Assembly (NCBI RefSeq): GCF_002564105.1
Contig: NZ_PDBX01000001.1
Span: 5,146,001-5,210,000, forward strand
Direction of reading: 5' to 3'
DNA length: 64,000 bases
Source of the DNA: Collimonas sp. PA-H2
GTDB taxonomy: Bacteria; Pseudomonadota; Gammaproteobacteria; Burkholderiales; Burkholderiaceae_D
How positions within the stretch are numbered: position 1 is the first letter of the stretch; every line of letters begins with the position of its first letter. Positions 36,395 through 45,214 of this stretch are shown here, in pieces. Under the pieces are notes generated by a model. That model worked only from the letters and a program-made list of their open reading frames with translations. It was not told the origin of the DNA and did not search any database. The translations under genes and the position numbers were made by a program.

Positions 36395-37009
36395 ATGCAA
36401 AAAAATTTGACCGCAGTTCCTCATGCCCTAAATGCATCGCAGCGTGCGGCGCACTACGGCCACCGCGGCGCAGTCATGTGGCTGACCGGATTGTCCGCCT
36501 CCGGCAAATCCTCGCTGGCCATGGCCCTGGAGCATGCACTGACGACGCTGGGATATTCCTGCTACGTGCTGGATGGCGACAATATACGCAATGGCCTGAA
36601 TGCAAATCTCGGCTTCAGTCCGGAGGGTAGAAGCGAGAATATCCGGCGCGTGGGCGAGGTCGCCGCATTGTTTGCAGACGCCGGCCTGATCTGCATCACG
36701 GCTTTCATTTCCCCGTACCGGGCCGACCGTGCGCGCGCCCGCCAATCCTGCGGAGAAGCGTTTCACGAAATCCATGTCGCCGCCGACCTGGCGACCTGTG
36801 AATCGCGCGACCCCAAGGGTTTGTACAAGAAAGCGCGTTCGGGCGAATTGCGAGAATTTACCGGCATCAGCGCGCCATATGAGACGCCGGAGCATCCGCA
36901 ACTTGTGATCGATAGTGGCCATGAAAGCATCGCCGCAAGCGTGAAGCAGCTGGCGGCGTATGTGGAGCGCAATCTGCCGCTTGAGGCAAAATGCACTCCC
37001 CATGCCTGA
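36395..37009 (+). CDS. cysC: Adenylylsulfate (APS) kinase
   Basis: 204-aa kinase converting APS + ATP to PAPS, the sulfate donor for sulfotransferases. Walker A GLSASGKS (residues 32-39), then VLDGDNIRNGLN (60-69), the Arg-rich ENIRRVGEVA, and ITAFISPYRADRARAR. GLYKKARSGELREFTGISAPYE is the family C-terminal block. Stand-alone CysC without CysN/D next door; it divergently flanks a sulfotransferase, so it probably feeds sulfation rather than only cysteine synthesis. Confidence 0.93.
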   Translation: MQKNLTAVPHALNASQRAAHYGHRGAVMWLTGLSASGKSSLAMALEHALTTLGYSCYVLDGDNIRNGLNANLGFSPEGRSENIRRVGEVAALFADAGLICITAFISPYRADRARARQSCGEAFHEIHVAADLATCESRDPKGLYKKARSGELREFTGISAPYETPEHPQLVIDSGHESIAASVKQLAAYVERNLPLEAKCTPHA

Positions 37010-37017
37010 CGCCGGAA

Positions 37018-37917
37018 TCAGCCGTTCACTCTCGGCCGCAACAGATCTTCCAGTCCGATGCGGCGGAACATCTCGCTGCGCACGCGATCGGCGACGCCGT
37101 TGACGATCTCGCAGCCATCCTGCGAAGGGTCGATATGGGTCCTGAACGGCCGGCTGCCGAAGGGCATGCCAACCACATCGACGATCGCCTTGGCGACCGC
37201 ACCCGCATCTGCGTCGGCGGGTTCTAGTGCCGCCAGCCCTTGCAAAGCCAGCTCAGGCACTCTGGCATAAGGACCGTTGTCATATTCCGCCGCGCGATCG
37301 CGGTCGGCCGGTGCGCCTGAATGAGAGAAATGATTGGTGCCCTTGGTGAAGGCGCCGGGCACGATGATCGCTGTTTCTATGCCCCAGCGCGCCAGTTCAC
37401 TGGCATAGGAAACCGCCAGAGAATCCATCGCCGCCTTGGCCGCGAAATACGGCGACAGAAAGGGCGGGGTGCCGCCGCGTGCGCTGCTGGAAGAGACCCA
37501 CAACACCAGTCCCTTGCCCTGCTTGCGTAGTTGCGGCAGCGCCGCGCGGTTGACGCGCTGCGTGCTGAGCACGTTGATATCGTAGAGTTGGGCGAACTGT
37601 TCCGGCGTGAACGCTTCGGCTGGACCGAAAGACATATGACCGGCGTTATGGATCACCACGTCGAGCCGGCCGCAATCGGCGATGATGCTGGCGATGCCGG
37701 CCTCGGCCGAAGCGCTGGCGGCGACATCCAGTTCAAGCGCACGCAGATCGACCTGGTGCTCGGCGGCGTAGCGTTTCAGCTCTGCCACTTGCGGCGCATT
37801 GCGGCCGGCGGTTTCGCGCATGCTGGCGTAGACGATATGTCCGGCATGGGCCAGGGCGCGCGCGGTGAGGGCGCCGAAGCCGCTGGAGGCGCCGGTAATG
37901 ACGATGACTTGCTGCAT
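37018..37917 (-). CDS. Short-chain dehydrogenase/reductase
   Basis: 299-aa classical SDR. Cofactor loop TGASSGFG (residues 8-15), VIHNAG at 90-100, active-site Ser in VSSSSARGG and YFAAK (Tyr-x3-Lys). The ATG at 37917 has AGGAAACATC upstream and gives the family start MQQVIVITGA; an upstream in-frame ATG at 37932 is possible. Downstream of another SDR, both divergent from a LysR gene. Substrate unknown. Confidence 0.9.
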   Translation of the reverse strand: MQQVIVITGASSGFGALTARALAHAGHIVYASMRETAGRNAPQVAELKRYAAEHQVDLRALELDVAASASAEAGIASIIADCGRLDVVIHNAGHMSFGPAEAFTPEQFAQLYDINVLSTQRVNRAALPQLRKQGKGLVLWVSSSSARGGTPPFLSPYFAAKAAMDSLAVSYASELARWGIETAIIVPGAFTKGTNHFSHSGAPADRDRAAEYDNGPYARVPELALQGLAALEPADADAGAVAKAIVDVVGMPFGSRPFRTHIDPSQDGCEIVNGVADRVRSEMFRRIGLEDLLRPRVNG

Positions 37918-37952
37918 GATGTTTCCTCTCATTGATGTATGAAAAGTGCGGC

Positions 37953-38693
37953 TCAGATGACGCCGCCGTTGGCGCGCAGGACCTGGCCATTGATCCAGCC
38001 GCCGTCGGCGCCGGCCAGGAAGGACACCGCGCCGGCAATATCCTGCGGCTGCCCAAGGCGCTCCAGCGGCGCCATCTTGGCAAGGCGCTCGACCAGCTCC
38101 TGCGGTTTGCCGTTGAGGAAAAGATCGGTGGCGGTCGGCCCCGGCGCGACGGCGTTGACGGTGATGTTCTTGCCGCGCAGCTCCTTGGCCAGCACACTGG
38201 TCATCGCTTCCACGCCGGCCTTGGTGGCGGCATACACGCCATAGGTGGGTCGCAGCATGCCGACCACGCTCGACGAGAAGTTGATGATGCGGCCGCCGTT
38301 GCGCAGGCGTTTGGCGGCTTCCCGCAGCGTATTGAAGCTGCCCTTCAAATTGATGGCGATCTGACGGTCGAAGCCGGCATCGTCGGTTTCGGCGATGCTT
38401 GCGTTGACCATGATGCCGGCATTATTGACCAGCACGTCGACGCCGCCAAAGGTCTGTTCCGCGGCATCGAACATGGCGCGCACCGCTGCGGGATCACTGA
38501 CGTCGGCCTGTACCGCCAACGCCTGGCCGCCTTGGCCGAGCAGCTGCTGCACCAGGGTTGCGGCAGCGCCGGCGCTGCCCGAATAATTGACGATCACGGC
38601 AAAGCCGTCTTGCGCCAGGCGTTGCGCCACTGCCGCGCCGATGCCGCGCGAGGATCCTGTGACGATGGCTACTTTCTTGTCCGCGTTGTTCAT
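37953..38693 (-). CDS. Short-chain dehydrogenase/reductase (FabG-like)
   Basis: 246 aa. Cofactor motif TGSSRGIGAAV, NNAGIMVN, catalytic FSSSVVGMLRPTYGVYAATKAG (Ser...Tyr-x3-Lys), and the end ADGGWINGQVLRANGG typical of FabG-like SDRs. AAGGAG with 7-nt spacing precedes the ATG at 38693; the open frame to 38780 lacks likeness. Lead gene of a two-SDR operon facing a LysR regulator. Confidence 0.92.
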   Translation of the reverse strand: MNNADKKVAIVTGSSRGIGAAVAQRLAQDGFAVIVNYSGSAGAAATLVQQLLGQGGQALAVQADVSDPAAVRAMFDAAEQTFGGVDVLVNNAGIMVNASIAETDDAGFDRQIAINLKGSFNTLREAAKRLRNGGRIINFSSSVVGMLRPTYGVYAATKAGVEAMTSVLAKELRGKNITVNAVAPGPTATDLFLNGKPQELVERLAKMAPLERLGQPQDIAGAVSFLAGADGGWINGQVLRANGGVI

Positions 38694-38785
38694 TTGAAGC
38701 TCCTTGAAGTTGGTTTGAGCGTTGCTTAAGCCGCCCATGTGCTTGCCGGATATCGGTTTGCAGGGCAGTGAGTGCATCATGGCAG

Positions 38786-38795
38786 TTAATATTAA
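38786..38795. promoter_or_regulatory. Candidate LysR site in the divergent SDR/LysR gap
   Basis: Perfect palindrome TTAATATTAA in the middle of a strongly AT-rich stretch (38780-38850) between the SDR operon and LysR. Function inferred from position. Confidence 0.4.
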
Positions 38796-38861
38796 TTGGA
38801 TAAACTAGCTATTTATGCTTACACTGTTCCATATTATTTAACAATTAAGCTTGACGCCTCT

Positions 38862-39758
38862 ATGGACAAATTTGAAGCCATGCGTATTTTTACGCGTATT
38901 GTCGAATTGAAAAGTTTCACCCGAGCCGCCGAGGATCTCGGCTATCCGAAAGCGACCGTGACCAACGCCATCAAGCAGCTGGAAGCGCGTCTGCGCGTGC
39001 GGCTGCTGCACCGGACCACGCGCCAGGTCAGCACCACCCTGGACGGCGACGCGTATTACACGCGCTGCGCGCAACTGCTGGCGGATCTGGAGGAAACCGA
39101 AAATGTGTTTTCGCAAGCCGCCGCCAACCCCTCGGGCAAGCTGAGGATAGATATGCACGGCACGCTGGGGCGCCATTTCGTGCTGCCGGTGCTGGACCAG
39201 TTCTGCAACCGTTACCCGAATATCGAACTGCAGATAGGCATGGGCGACCGCCTGGTAGACCTGGTGCGCGAGAGCGTCGATTGCGTGCTGCGAGTGGGTG
39301 AATTGCGCGATTCGTCGATGGTGGGCCGGCGGGTCGCCAGCCTGGAGCAGGTCACCTGCGCCAGTCCGGCCTATCTGGAAAAGCATGGCGAACCGCAGGC
39401 AGTGGACGAACTTGACCGGCACCGTGCAGTCAATTTCTTTTCGCCGCAAAGCGGGAAGCTTTATCCGTTTGAATTCACAGTGGACGGCGAGGCCGGCGAA
39501 TATGCGATCAGCGGCAGCATATCGGTCAACAATGCGGATGCCTATGTGCAGTGCTGCAAATCAGGTTTCGGCCTGATCCAGCTGCCGCGCTATGGCGTCG
39601 CGCATCTGCTGGCCTCGGGCGAGCTGCGGGAAATCTTGCCAGCGGCCAGACCGCGGCCGTCGACCGTGTCGGTGCTCTATCCACATCACCGGCAGTTGTC
39701 GCCCAAGGTAAGGGTGCTGGTCGACTGGCTGGTGACCATCTTCGCCGATGCGCGCTAG
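38862..39758 (+). CDS. LysR family transcriptional regulator
   Basis: 298 aa. wHTH with MRIFTRIVELKSFTRAAEDLGYPKATVTNAI (positions 7-37) and LLHRTTRQVSTT, then the effector-binding domain (RVGELRDSSMVGRRVA). The ATG at 38862 gives the family start; an earlier ATG at 38796 would add 22 residues. Divergent from the SDR pair, its probable target. Confidence 0.93.
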   Translation: MDKFEAMRIFTRIVELKSFTRAAEDLGYPKATVTNAIKQLEARLRVRLLHRTTRQVSTTLDGDAYYTRCAQLLADLEETENVFSQAAANPSGKLRIDMHGTLGRHFVLPVLDQFCNRYPNIELQIGMGDRLVDLVRESVDCVLRVGELRDSSMVGRRVASLEQVTCASPAYLEKHGEPQAVDELDRHRAVNFFSPQSGKLYPFEFTVDGEAGEYAISGSISVNNADAYVQCCKSGFGLIQLPRYGVAHLLASGELREILPAARPRPSTVSVLYPHHRQLSPKVRVLVDWLVTIFADAR

Positions 39759-39899
39759 GCTCAGGCATAAGCTCCGGTCTTGCAGGCAGGTCAGGCTAAC
39801 GGTGGCCGCATGCGTTCTCAAGCAAGTTGCCTACCTTGACGGCGCAGGCTGGCGTGGTAAATTGATCTTTCCACTTACAAGAACGAAGAAAGCGAAACC

Positions 39900-40559
39900 A
39901 TGTCCAGCCGCACGCTTAATCTTGACGATACGCTCTATGACTATCTGCTAAGCCACTCGCTGCGCGAACATCCGGCGCAGACCGCATTGCGTGCCGCCAC
40001 CCGTAGCCATGCCCGCGGCGGCATGCAGATATCGCCCGAGCAAGGGCAATTCATGGCGCTGCTGATACGCCTGATGGGCGCGCGCAAGACGATAGAAATA
40101 GGGGTCTTTACCGGCTACAGCGCGCTGGCGGTGGCGCTGGCCTTGCCGGAAGACGGCCAGATCCTGGCTTGCGACATCAGCGACGAATATACGCGCATCG
40201 CGCGCCCCTACTGGGAGCAAGCGATGGTGGCGCACAAGATCGACTTGCAGCTGGCGCCGGCGCTGGAAACACTCGACTCCAGGCTGGCTGCCGGCGCGGC
40301 CGGGCAATACGATTTTGCCTTTATCGACGCCGACAAGAGCGCTTACGATGGTTACTACGAACGCTGCCTGCAGCTGGTGCGGCGCGGCGGCCTGATCGCC
40401 ATCGACAACGTGCTATGGGACGGCAGCGTGGCCGCTCCCGCGCAAGATGCAGATACCGCTGCCTTGCAGGCGCTTAACCTGAAACTGCATGCCGACGAGC
40501 GCATCGACCTGTCCATGCTGCCGGTCGGCGATGGCCTGACGCTGGCGCGCAAGCGCTGA
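39900..40559 (+). CDS. Class I SAM-dependent O-methyltransferase
   Basis: 219 aa, of the caffeoyl-CoA/catechol O-methyltransferase-like family (Methyltransf_3). SAM site IEIGVFTGYSALAVALALP and ACDISDEY; metal-binding Asp in FAFIDADKSAYDGYY and IAIDNVLWDG. Transfers a methyl group to a phenolic or similar hydroxyl with a divalent cation. Cytoplasmic. Stands alone between the LysR and the DUF4148 genes; substrate unknown. Confidence 0.9.
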   Translation: MSSRTLNLDDTLYDYLLSHSLREHPAQTALRAATRSHARGGMQISPEQGQFMALLIRLMGARKTIEIGVFTGYSALAVALALPEDGQILACDISDEYTRIARPYWEQAMVAHKIDLQLAPALETLDSRLAAGAAGQYDFAFIDADKSAYDGYYERCLQLVRRGGLIAIDNVLWDGSVAAPAQDADTAALQALNLKLHADERIDLSMLPVGDGLTLARKR

Positions 40560-40596
40560 GTCGCCGCCATTACGGCCGGCGCGCGAGCCATCAGTG

Positions 40597-40881
40597 TCAT
40601 GCACCGGCATAAATAGAGGCTCCGGCCTCGGTCTTACCGTGCTCGTGCAATTGCGCCATCATCGGCGTCTCGCCTTGGGCGGCAGGCGTGGCAATGACCG
40701 GATAGCTGGCGTCGCTTTGCAGCAGCGTTCCCTGCGCTTCGGCCTTGGCGACTTCCTGCTCGACTTGCGCCCGGGTCAGGGTCGACACGAACGCCTGTTC
40801 AGGCGGGTAGGGTGCTTCTGCGAAAGCTGATGCGGCGGCGCCGAAGGCCAAGACAGTGAAAATCGTTTTTATGGTACGCAT
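40597..40881 (-). CDS. DUF4148 domain protein, exported
   Basis: 94 aa. Signal peptide MRTIKTIFTVLAFGAAASAFA, then LTRAQVEQEVAKAEAQGTL, the DUF4148 core, common in Burkholderiales and of unknown function. The start at 40881 is chosen because the ORF extension to 40926 lies before the signal peptide. A perfect 18-bp palindrome lies 95 bp upstream. Confidence 0.85.
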   Translation of the reverse strand: MRTIKTIFTVLAFGAAASAFAEAPYPPEQAFVSTLTRAQVEQEVAKAEAQGTLLQSDASYPVIATPAAQGETPMMAQLHEHGKTEAGASIYAGA

Positions 40882-41218
40882 GATCGTTTCCTTAGATGTG
40901 GGGAGGGCGACAGTGTTTTCCGCCATCGCTGAACAACAGTCTATGCTTCGGCCTCAAACGATCTGATGACGCAGGCATGACAAATTTGTCATGTCGGCAT
41001 CAAGCTCTCCGCAAGATAAATCTCATCGAAAATTAACAATCATTAACATAAAATTATCAAAGTAATATGTAAAATCAGCTCGTACAGGCGGCTGCATAAG
41101 CCGCGATGACGATATGAGCCCGCCAGCGCTCGACCATCAAGGCAGGCAATCCGGCAATGCCGTCCCGGCAAGCCGCTCTTCGGCACGATCCGCGGTGAGA
41201 CCAACGAAAGAGAGCATC
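40882..41218. other. 337-bp intergenic region with an 18-bp palindrome
   Basis: No gene seen. The part 40994-41090 is very AT-rich (AAAATTATCAAAG and similar) and likely holds promoters for both flanking genes. Confidence 0.5.
40976..40993. promoter_or_regulatory. Perfect 18-bp palindrome, candidate operator
   Basis: CATGACAAATTTGTCATG. Fully symmetric, in the gap upstream of the DUF4148 gene; a dimeric regulator site is likely. The regulator is not known. Confidence 0.55.
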
Positions 41219-41617
41219 ATGATTCTTCAGGATGAGCAATGGCGAAGACTGGAGCTTCTGCTATCTGCCAAGCGCGGATACTCTGAGGTGCGCGCGAAGA
41301 AGAATCGTCAGTTCATAGAAGCCTTGCTATGGCTGATCGGTAGCGAGCGCGCATGGCACGAGCTGCCGGCGCGCTTCGGCAAGTGGAATACGGTGTACGT
41401 GCATTTCAGGCGCTGGGACGCCTCGAATCTGTGGGCCGAACTGATGGACGATTCGTCCGGAGACGCCGAGCTGCGCGCGGTGATAGAGAAAATCTGCGCC
41501 TATGGCAAACAGCGCAACCTGAGAAGCAAGTACCGTTCTGGCATCACGGCTGCGCCTGTTGCTGAAAGCGATTCGGACCTGCACTGGCTGCGGCTGGTCG
41601 ACGGCAGCAAGATTTAG
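41219..41617 (+). CDS. Stand-alone IS5-family N-terminal (DUF4096-like) domain protein
   Basis: 132 aa. Residues 1-75 match the N-terminal domain of IS5/IS402 transposases: LQDEQWRRLELLLSAKRG, FIEALLWLIGSERAWHELPARFG, KWNTVYVHFRRWD. The DDE catalytic domain is absent and the rest (residues 80-132) is unrelated, ending in WLRLVDGSKI. No terminal inverted repeats were seen, so it is probably a domesticated regulator or DNA-binding remnant. Start at 41219 fits the domain; the longer frame from 41114 is low-complexity. Confidence 0.75.
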   Translation: MILQDEQWRRLELLLSAKRGYSEVRAKKNRQFIEALLWLIGSERAWHELPARFGKWNTVYVHFRRWDASNLWAELMDDSSGDAELRAVIEKICAYGKQRNLRSKYRSGITAAPVAESDSDLHWLRLVDGSKI

Positions 41618-41681
41618 CGGAAGCCGGCGAGCGCAACAAAGCTCTATCAATTTCGCATGAGTGTGCTAATATGCATGCATC

Positions 41682-42299
41682 ATGAGCCAAACCAGCAAAA
41701 GCGAACTCACCTACGTCTCCATCGTCAACACCGCCTTGGCGCTTGCCGCGGCGGAGGGCATAGGCAATCTGTCCCTCGGCGAAGTCGCGAAGCAGCTGGA
41801 CATCAGCAAAAGCGGAGTGTTCTCGCGGGTCGGTTCGCTCGAAGCGCTGCAGGAGGCGGTGCTGGAGGAGTTTGACCGCCGCTTCAGTGCGGAAGTGTTT
41901 TGGCCATCCATGGCGCTGCCGCGCGGTTTGCCGCGCCTGAGCTCCCAGGTCAAGGCCTGGATCGGCCGCGCCAGCGATCCGCGCGAGGTGGCCGGCTGCC
42001 TGTATATTGCCGGCGCGTTTGAATACGATGACATTGACGGCCCGCTGCGCGACCGCATCCAGCGCGGGGTAGTGCGCTGGCGGGCGACGATGCGGCGCAC
42101 GATTATCCAGGCTATCGAAGTAGGGCATCTGCGGCCGGACAGCGATCCGGAGCAGCTGATTTTCGAAATCTACAGTTTGATCGTTGGGCTTACCCACGAT
42201 ATCCGCTTCATGCGGGATAACGGCGCGGTGCAGCGGGTGCATAACGCTTACAGCCGCTTGATTTCCACTTACCGGAGCTTTAACTACCAGGGTGCATAG
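41682..42299 (+). CDS. TetR/AcrR family transcriptional regulator
   Basis: 205 aa. N-terminal HTH about residues 10-55: SIVNTALALAAAEGIGNLSLGEVAKQLDISKSGVFSRVGSLEALQ, with the TetR recognition helix SKSGVFSRVGS; a C-terminal ligand-binding helical domain follows. It does not face a divergent partner; possible targets are the small membrane protein downstream or the MHS transporter convergent to it. Ligand unknown. Confidence 0.9.
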   Translation: MSQTSKSELTYVSIVNTALALAAAEGIGNLSLGEVAKQLDISKSGVFSRVGSLEALQEAVLEEFDRRFSAEVFWPSMALPRGLPRLSSQVKAWIGRASDPREVAGCLYIAGAFEYDDIDGPLRDRIQRGVVRWRATMRRTIIQAIEVGHLRPDSDPEQLIFEIYSLIVGLTHDIRFMRDNGAVQRVHNAYSRLISTYRSFNYQGA

Positions 42300-42362
42300 C
42301 CGGGGGTGGTTGAAGTTTTTTTTAATTCAATTTCGCACTGGTGTGCGAAAAAAGGGGCTGCG

Positions 42363-42530
42363 ATGATGATTTTCTTGCTGGCCGGCGCTGGCGCCGGCGT
42401 GTGTGCCTTGGGTGGTTACCTGGCGTTGGCGTTGCGCTCCGTCCCGAACTGCAACGCTGACTTTGATTTTTCTGATGTTGGACTGGAAGAGGGGTACCTC
42501 GGCCGCAGCGGCTGGCGCGCCGAGGATTAA
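42363..42530 (+). CDS. Small single-pass membrane protein
   Basis: 55 aa: MMIFLLAGAGAGVCALGGYL hydrophobic helix followed by an acidic tail (FDFSDVGLEEGYL). Not recognised. AAGGGG lies just upstream of the ATG at 42363. Whether it is translated is uncertain; the open frame from 42306 is longer but starts with a doubtful N-terminus. Confidence 0.35.
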   Translation: MMIFLLAGAGAGVCALGGYLALALRSVPNCNADFDFSDVGLEEGYLGRSGWRAED

Positions 42531-42607
42531 TCTGCATGCGTCCGGCATGGCATGCTGCTGCGGGTGGCTTGCTTCGGCAAGGCCATGCGCAGCAGCGATT
42601 CACTCGC

Positions 42608-43951
42608 CTAGTCGCGTATCTCCAGCGCGCGATTCAGGCTCAGGGCCGCCAGCGAACAGGCGGCGCCCGACAGCAGGTAGAAGCTGACATAGGCAAGGCC
42701 GAAGTGGGCCGACAGGCCGAGCGCCACCAGCGGTGCGAAACCTGCTCCGACCAGCCATGACAGGTCGGAGGTCAGGGCGGCGCCGGTATAGCGATACTTG
42801 GCAGGGAAGTTGGCGGTGACCGCGCCGGCTGCCTGGCCGTAGGACAGGCCCAGCAAGCTGAAGCCCAGCAGGATGAAGATATTCTGGCCAAGCTCGCCGC
42901 CGTTCATCAGTGTCGGCACGAAGGCGCTGAGTATCGCGATCAGTATCGCGCAGCTGCCGAGCGTGGTGCGGCGCCCGAAACGGTCCGCAATCAGGCCCGA
43001 AGCCACCACGCCCACCGCCATCAGGGCGGCGCCGATGACCTGGATGATGAGGAAGTCGTGCACCGAGCGCATCGAATACAGGCTGATCCATGACAGCGGG
43101 AACACCGTCACCAGGTGGAACAACGCATAGCTTGCCAGGGCGGCCAGGGCGCCGATCAGCAGGTTACGGCCTTGCGAACGCGTCATTTCGATGACCTTGG
43201 TCGGCTCCAGCTCGCGCTCATCCAGCAGGCGCGCATATTCCGGCGTCGACACCAGGCGCAGGCGAGCGAACAGCGCTACCACGTTGATGGCGAAGGCCAC
43301 GTAAAACGGATAGCGCCAGCCCCAGTCGAGGAAGTCTTCTGTGGTCAGGTTGGAGAGCAGGTAGGCGAACAGGGCGCCGGCGATCATGAAGCCTACCGGC
43401 GCGCCCAGCTGGCCCAACATGGCGTACCAGCCGCGCTTGTTTTGCGGCGCATTGAGCGCCAGCAGCGACGGCAGGCCGTCCCACGAGCCGCCCAAGGCAA
43501 TCCCCTGGCCGATACGCAGCAGCGACAGCAAAACTATCGAGGCGAAGCCAAGATGTTCAAAGGTCGGCAGGAAGGCCATGCCGGCCGTGGAAATACCTAA
43601 TATGAAGAGCGCGGCAGTCAGCTTGACTTCGCGGCCGAAGCGGCGCTGGATCGTCATGAACAGAACGGTGCCGAACGGTCGGGCCAGGAAGGCGAAGGAG
43701 AAAATCACGAAGGCGTACAGCGTCCCTTCCAGTTGTTGTTCGAACGGAAAGAAAACCGCCGGAAACACCAGAACCGAGGCCATCGCATAGACGAAAAAGT
43801 CGAAGTATTCCGAGGCGCGGCCGATCACAACGCCAATGGCTATTTCGCCCGGGGCGACTTCAGGGTGGTCGGATTTGGCACTGCGGACGTCTTGGGCGGA
43901 CGAGAGATTGGCGGAAAGATCGCCATTATGGCTATGGGTGCTGGTCATCAT
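42608..43951 (-). CDS. MFS transporter, metabolite:H+ symporter (MHS) type
   Basis: 447-aa inner-membrane carrier with about 12 hydrophobic segments. MHS hallmarks: GVVIGRASEYFDFFVYAMASVLVFP in TM1, ARPFGTVLFMTIQRRFGRE in loop 2-3, GLIADRFGRRTTLGS in loop 8-9. Such proteins import organic acids, osmolytes or aromatics with protons. Start at 43951 or the next ATG (43948). The 234-bp gap to the divergent cyoA gene contains both promoters. Confidence 0.88.
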   Translation of the reverse strand: MMTSTHSHNGDLSANLSSAQDVRSAKSDHPEVAPGEIAIGVVIGRASEYFDFFVYAMASVLVFPAVFFPFEQQLEGTLYAFVIFSFAFLARPFGTVLFMTIQRRFGREVKLTAALFILGISTAGMAFLPTFEHLGFASIVLLSLLRIGQGIALGGSWDGLPSLLALNAPQNKRGWYAMLGQLGAPVGFMIAGALFAYLLSNLTTEDFLDWGWRYPFYVAFAINVVALFARLRLVSTPEYARLLDERELEPTKVIEMTRSQGRNLLIGALAALASYALFHLVTVFPLSWISLYSMRSVHDFLIIQVIGAALMAVGVVASGLIADRFGRRTTLGSCAILIAILSAFVPTLMNGGELGQNIFILLGFSLLGLSYGQAAGAVTANFPAKYRYTGAALTSDLSWLVGAGFAPLVALGLSAHFGLAYVSFYLLSGAACSLAALSLNRALEIRD

Positions 43952-44185
43952 AATTTTGTCTCTAGTTGGATTGGGTCTCTACTAATTATGGCCTTGCCTA
44001 CTAATGGCATGGCGAACCCTTCCCGACGTTTAGTGTGGCGCTTCGCACATAATCTGAGGCTCCATTACATACGATTACATACGAAACACTACACTGGCAA
44101 GGGTAGGACAAAACGTCCAATCGCCAACGCGCACCAGTCAGTGTACAGTACCACGATCTGATAGCTTCGACTGGACTTTTACTCC

Positions 44186-45109
44186 ATGGTTTCCCTAATT
44201 TCTCGTCGCGGATTGCTTCTGCTGCCCGTTTTTTTACTGGCTGGCTGTAACACAGTAGTGATGAATCCGTCCGGCGATATCGCCTCTCAGCAGGGACGCC
44301 TGATCGTCGTCTCCACCCTCTTGATGCTGCTGGTGATCGTTCCAGTGATCGCATTGACCATCTGGTTTGCCTGGCGCTACCGTAAAAACAATACCGCCGC
44401 GCGCTACGAGCCGGACTGGGACCACTCTACACAACTCGAACTGGTGATCTGGGGCGCGCCTCTGCTGATCATCATCGCCCTCGGCCTGCTGACCTGGATC
44501 AGCACTCATACCCTGGACCCCTACCGGCCGCTGTCGCGCCTGGATGCGGACCGGCCGATTCCAGCCGATACCAAGACCCTGACGGTCGAAGTGGTGGCGC
44601 TGGACTGGAAGTGGCTGTTCATCTACCCGGAACAAGGCATCGCCACCGTTAACGAACTGGCGGCGCCGGTCGACGTCCCGATCCGCTTCAAGATCACTTC
44701 GTCGACGATCATGAATTCCTTCTTCATCCCGGCGCTGGCCGGCCAGATCTATGCCATGCCCGGCATGCAGACCTCGCTCAACGCGGTGATCAACCGTCCT
44801 GGCGAGTTCGACGGCTTCTCCGCCAACTACAGCGGCGCCGGCTTTTCCGACATGCGCTTCAAGTTCCACGGCCTGACCCAGGAAAACTTCGACAAGTGGG
44901 TGCAGGCGCGCAAGGCGGCCGGCGGCCATCTGAATCGTCCTGACTACCTGCAGCTGGAAAAGCCTAGCGAAAAAGAGCCGGTGCGCTCCTACGCTTCGGT
45001 CGACCAGGACCTCTACCACGCCATTCTCAACCGCTGCATCGAACCGGGCCAGATGTGCATGGACCAGATGATGGGCGGCCACAAGATGGTGGAACAACAT
45101 CATGAATAA
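44186..45109 (+). CDS. cyoA: Cytochrome o ubiquinol oxidase subunit II
   Basis: 307-aa lipoprotein subunit of a heme-copper quinol oxidase. Lipobox LAGC (Cys21), two TM helices (LIVVSTLLMLLVIVPVIALTIW and LVIWGAPLLIIIALGLLTWIS, described by position 40-110), and a periplasmic cupredoxin domain without the CuA Cys/His ligands, as expected for a quinol and not a cytochrome c oxidase: the region STIMNSFFIPALAGQIYAMPG keeps CyoA-type residues. First gene of cyoABCD; the complex reduces O2 to water and pumps protons in the inner membrane. Confidence 0.95.
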   Translation: MVSLISRRGLLLLPVFLLAGCNTVVMNPSGDIASQQGRLIVVSTLLMLLVIVPVIALTIWFAWRYRKNNTAARYEPDWDHSTQLELVIWGAPLLIIIALGLLTWISTHTLDPYRPLSRLDADRPIPADTKTLTVEVVALDWKWLFIYPEQGIATVNELAAPVDVPIRFKITSSTIMNSFFIPALAGQIYAMPGMQTSLNAVINRPGEFDGFSANYSGAGFSDMRFKFHGLTQENFDKWVQARKAAGGHLNRPDYLQLEKPSEKEPVRSYASVDQDLYHAILNRCIEPGQMCMDQMMGGHKMVEQHHE

Positions 45110-45168
45110 GGGCTTGCAAAGCCCGCAACAAACGCCATACACGCGCGCAGCGCTCCGCTCTGCAAGCA

Positions 45169-45190
45169 GTGGCGCGCAGGTAAGCGCCAC
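45169..45190 (+). other. Hairpin in the cyoA-cyoB spacer
   Basis: GTGGCGC-N8-GCGCCAC, 7-bp stem in the 105-nt gap. Lacks a T-run; it may tune the cyoA/cyoB mRNA ratio, which is inference. Confidence 0.4.
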
Positions 45191-45214
45191 GTTTCCCTTT
45201 TTCACCGGAAAGTA

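Noticed and set aside
40882..41218. Hidden tRNA or small RNA gene in the AT-rich gap
   Set aside because: No cloverleaf, and no terminator-like hairpin after the palindrome was visible; it reads as a promoter region.
41219..41617. Complete IS5-family insertion sequence
   Set aside because: The DDE domain is missing and no terminal inverted repeats or target duplication were found.
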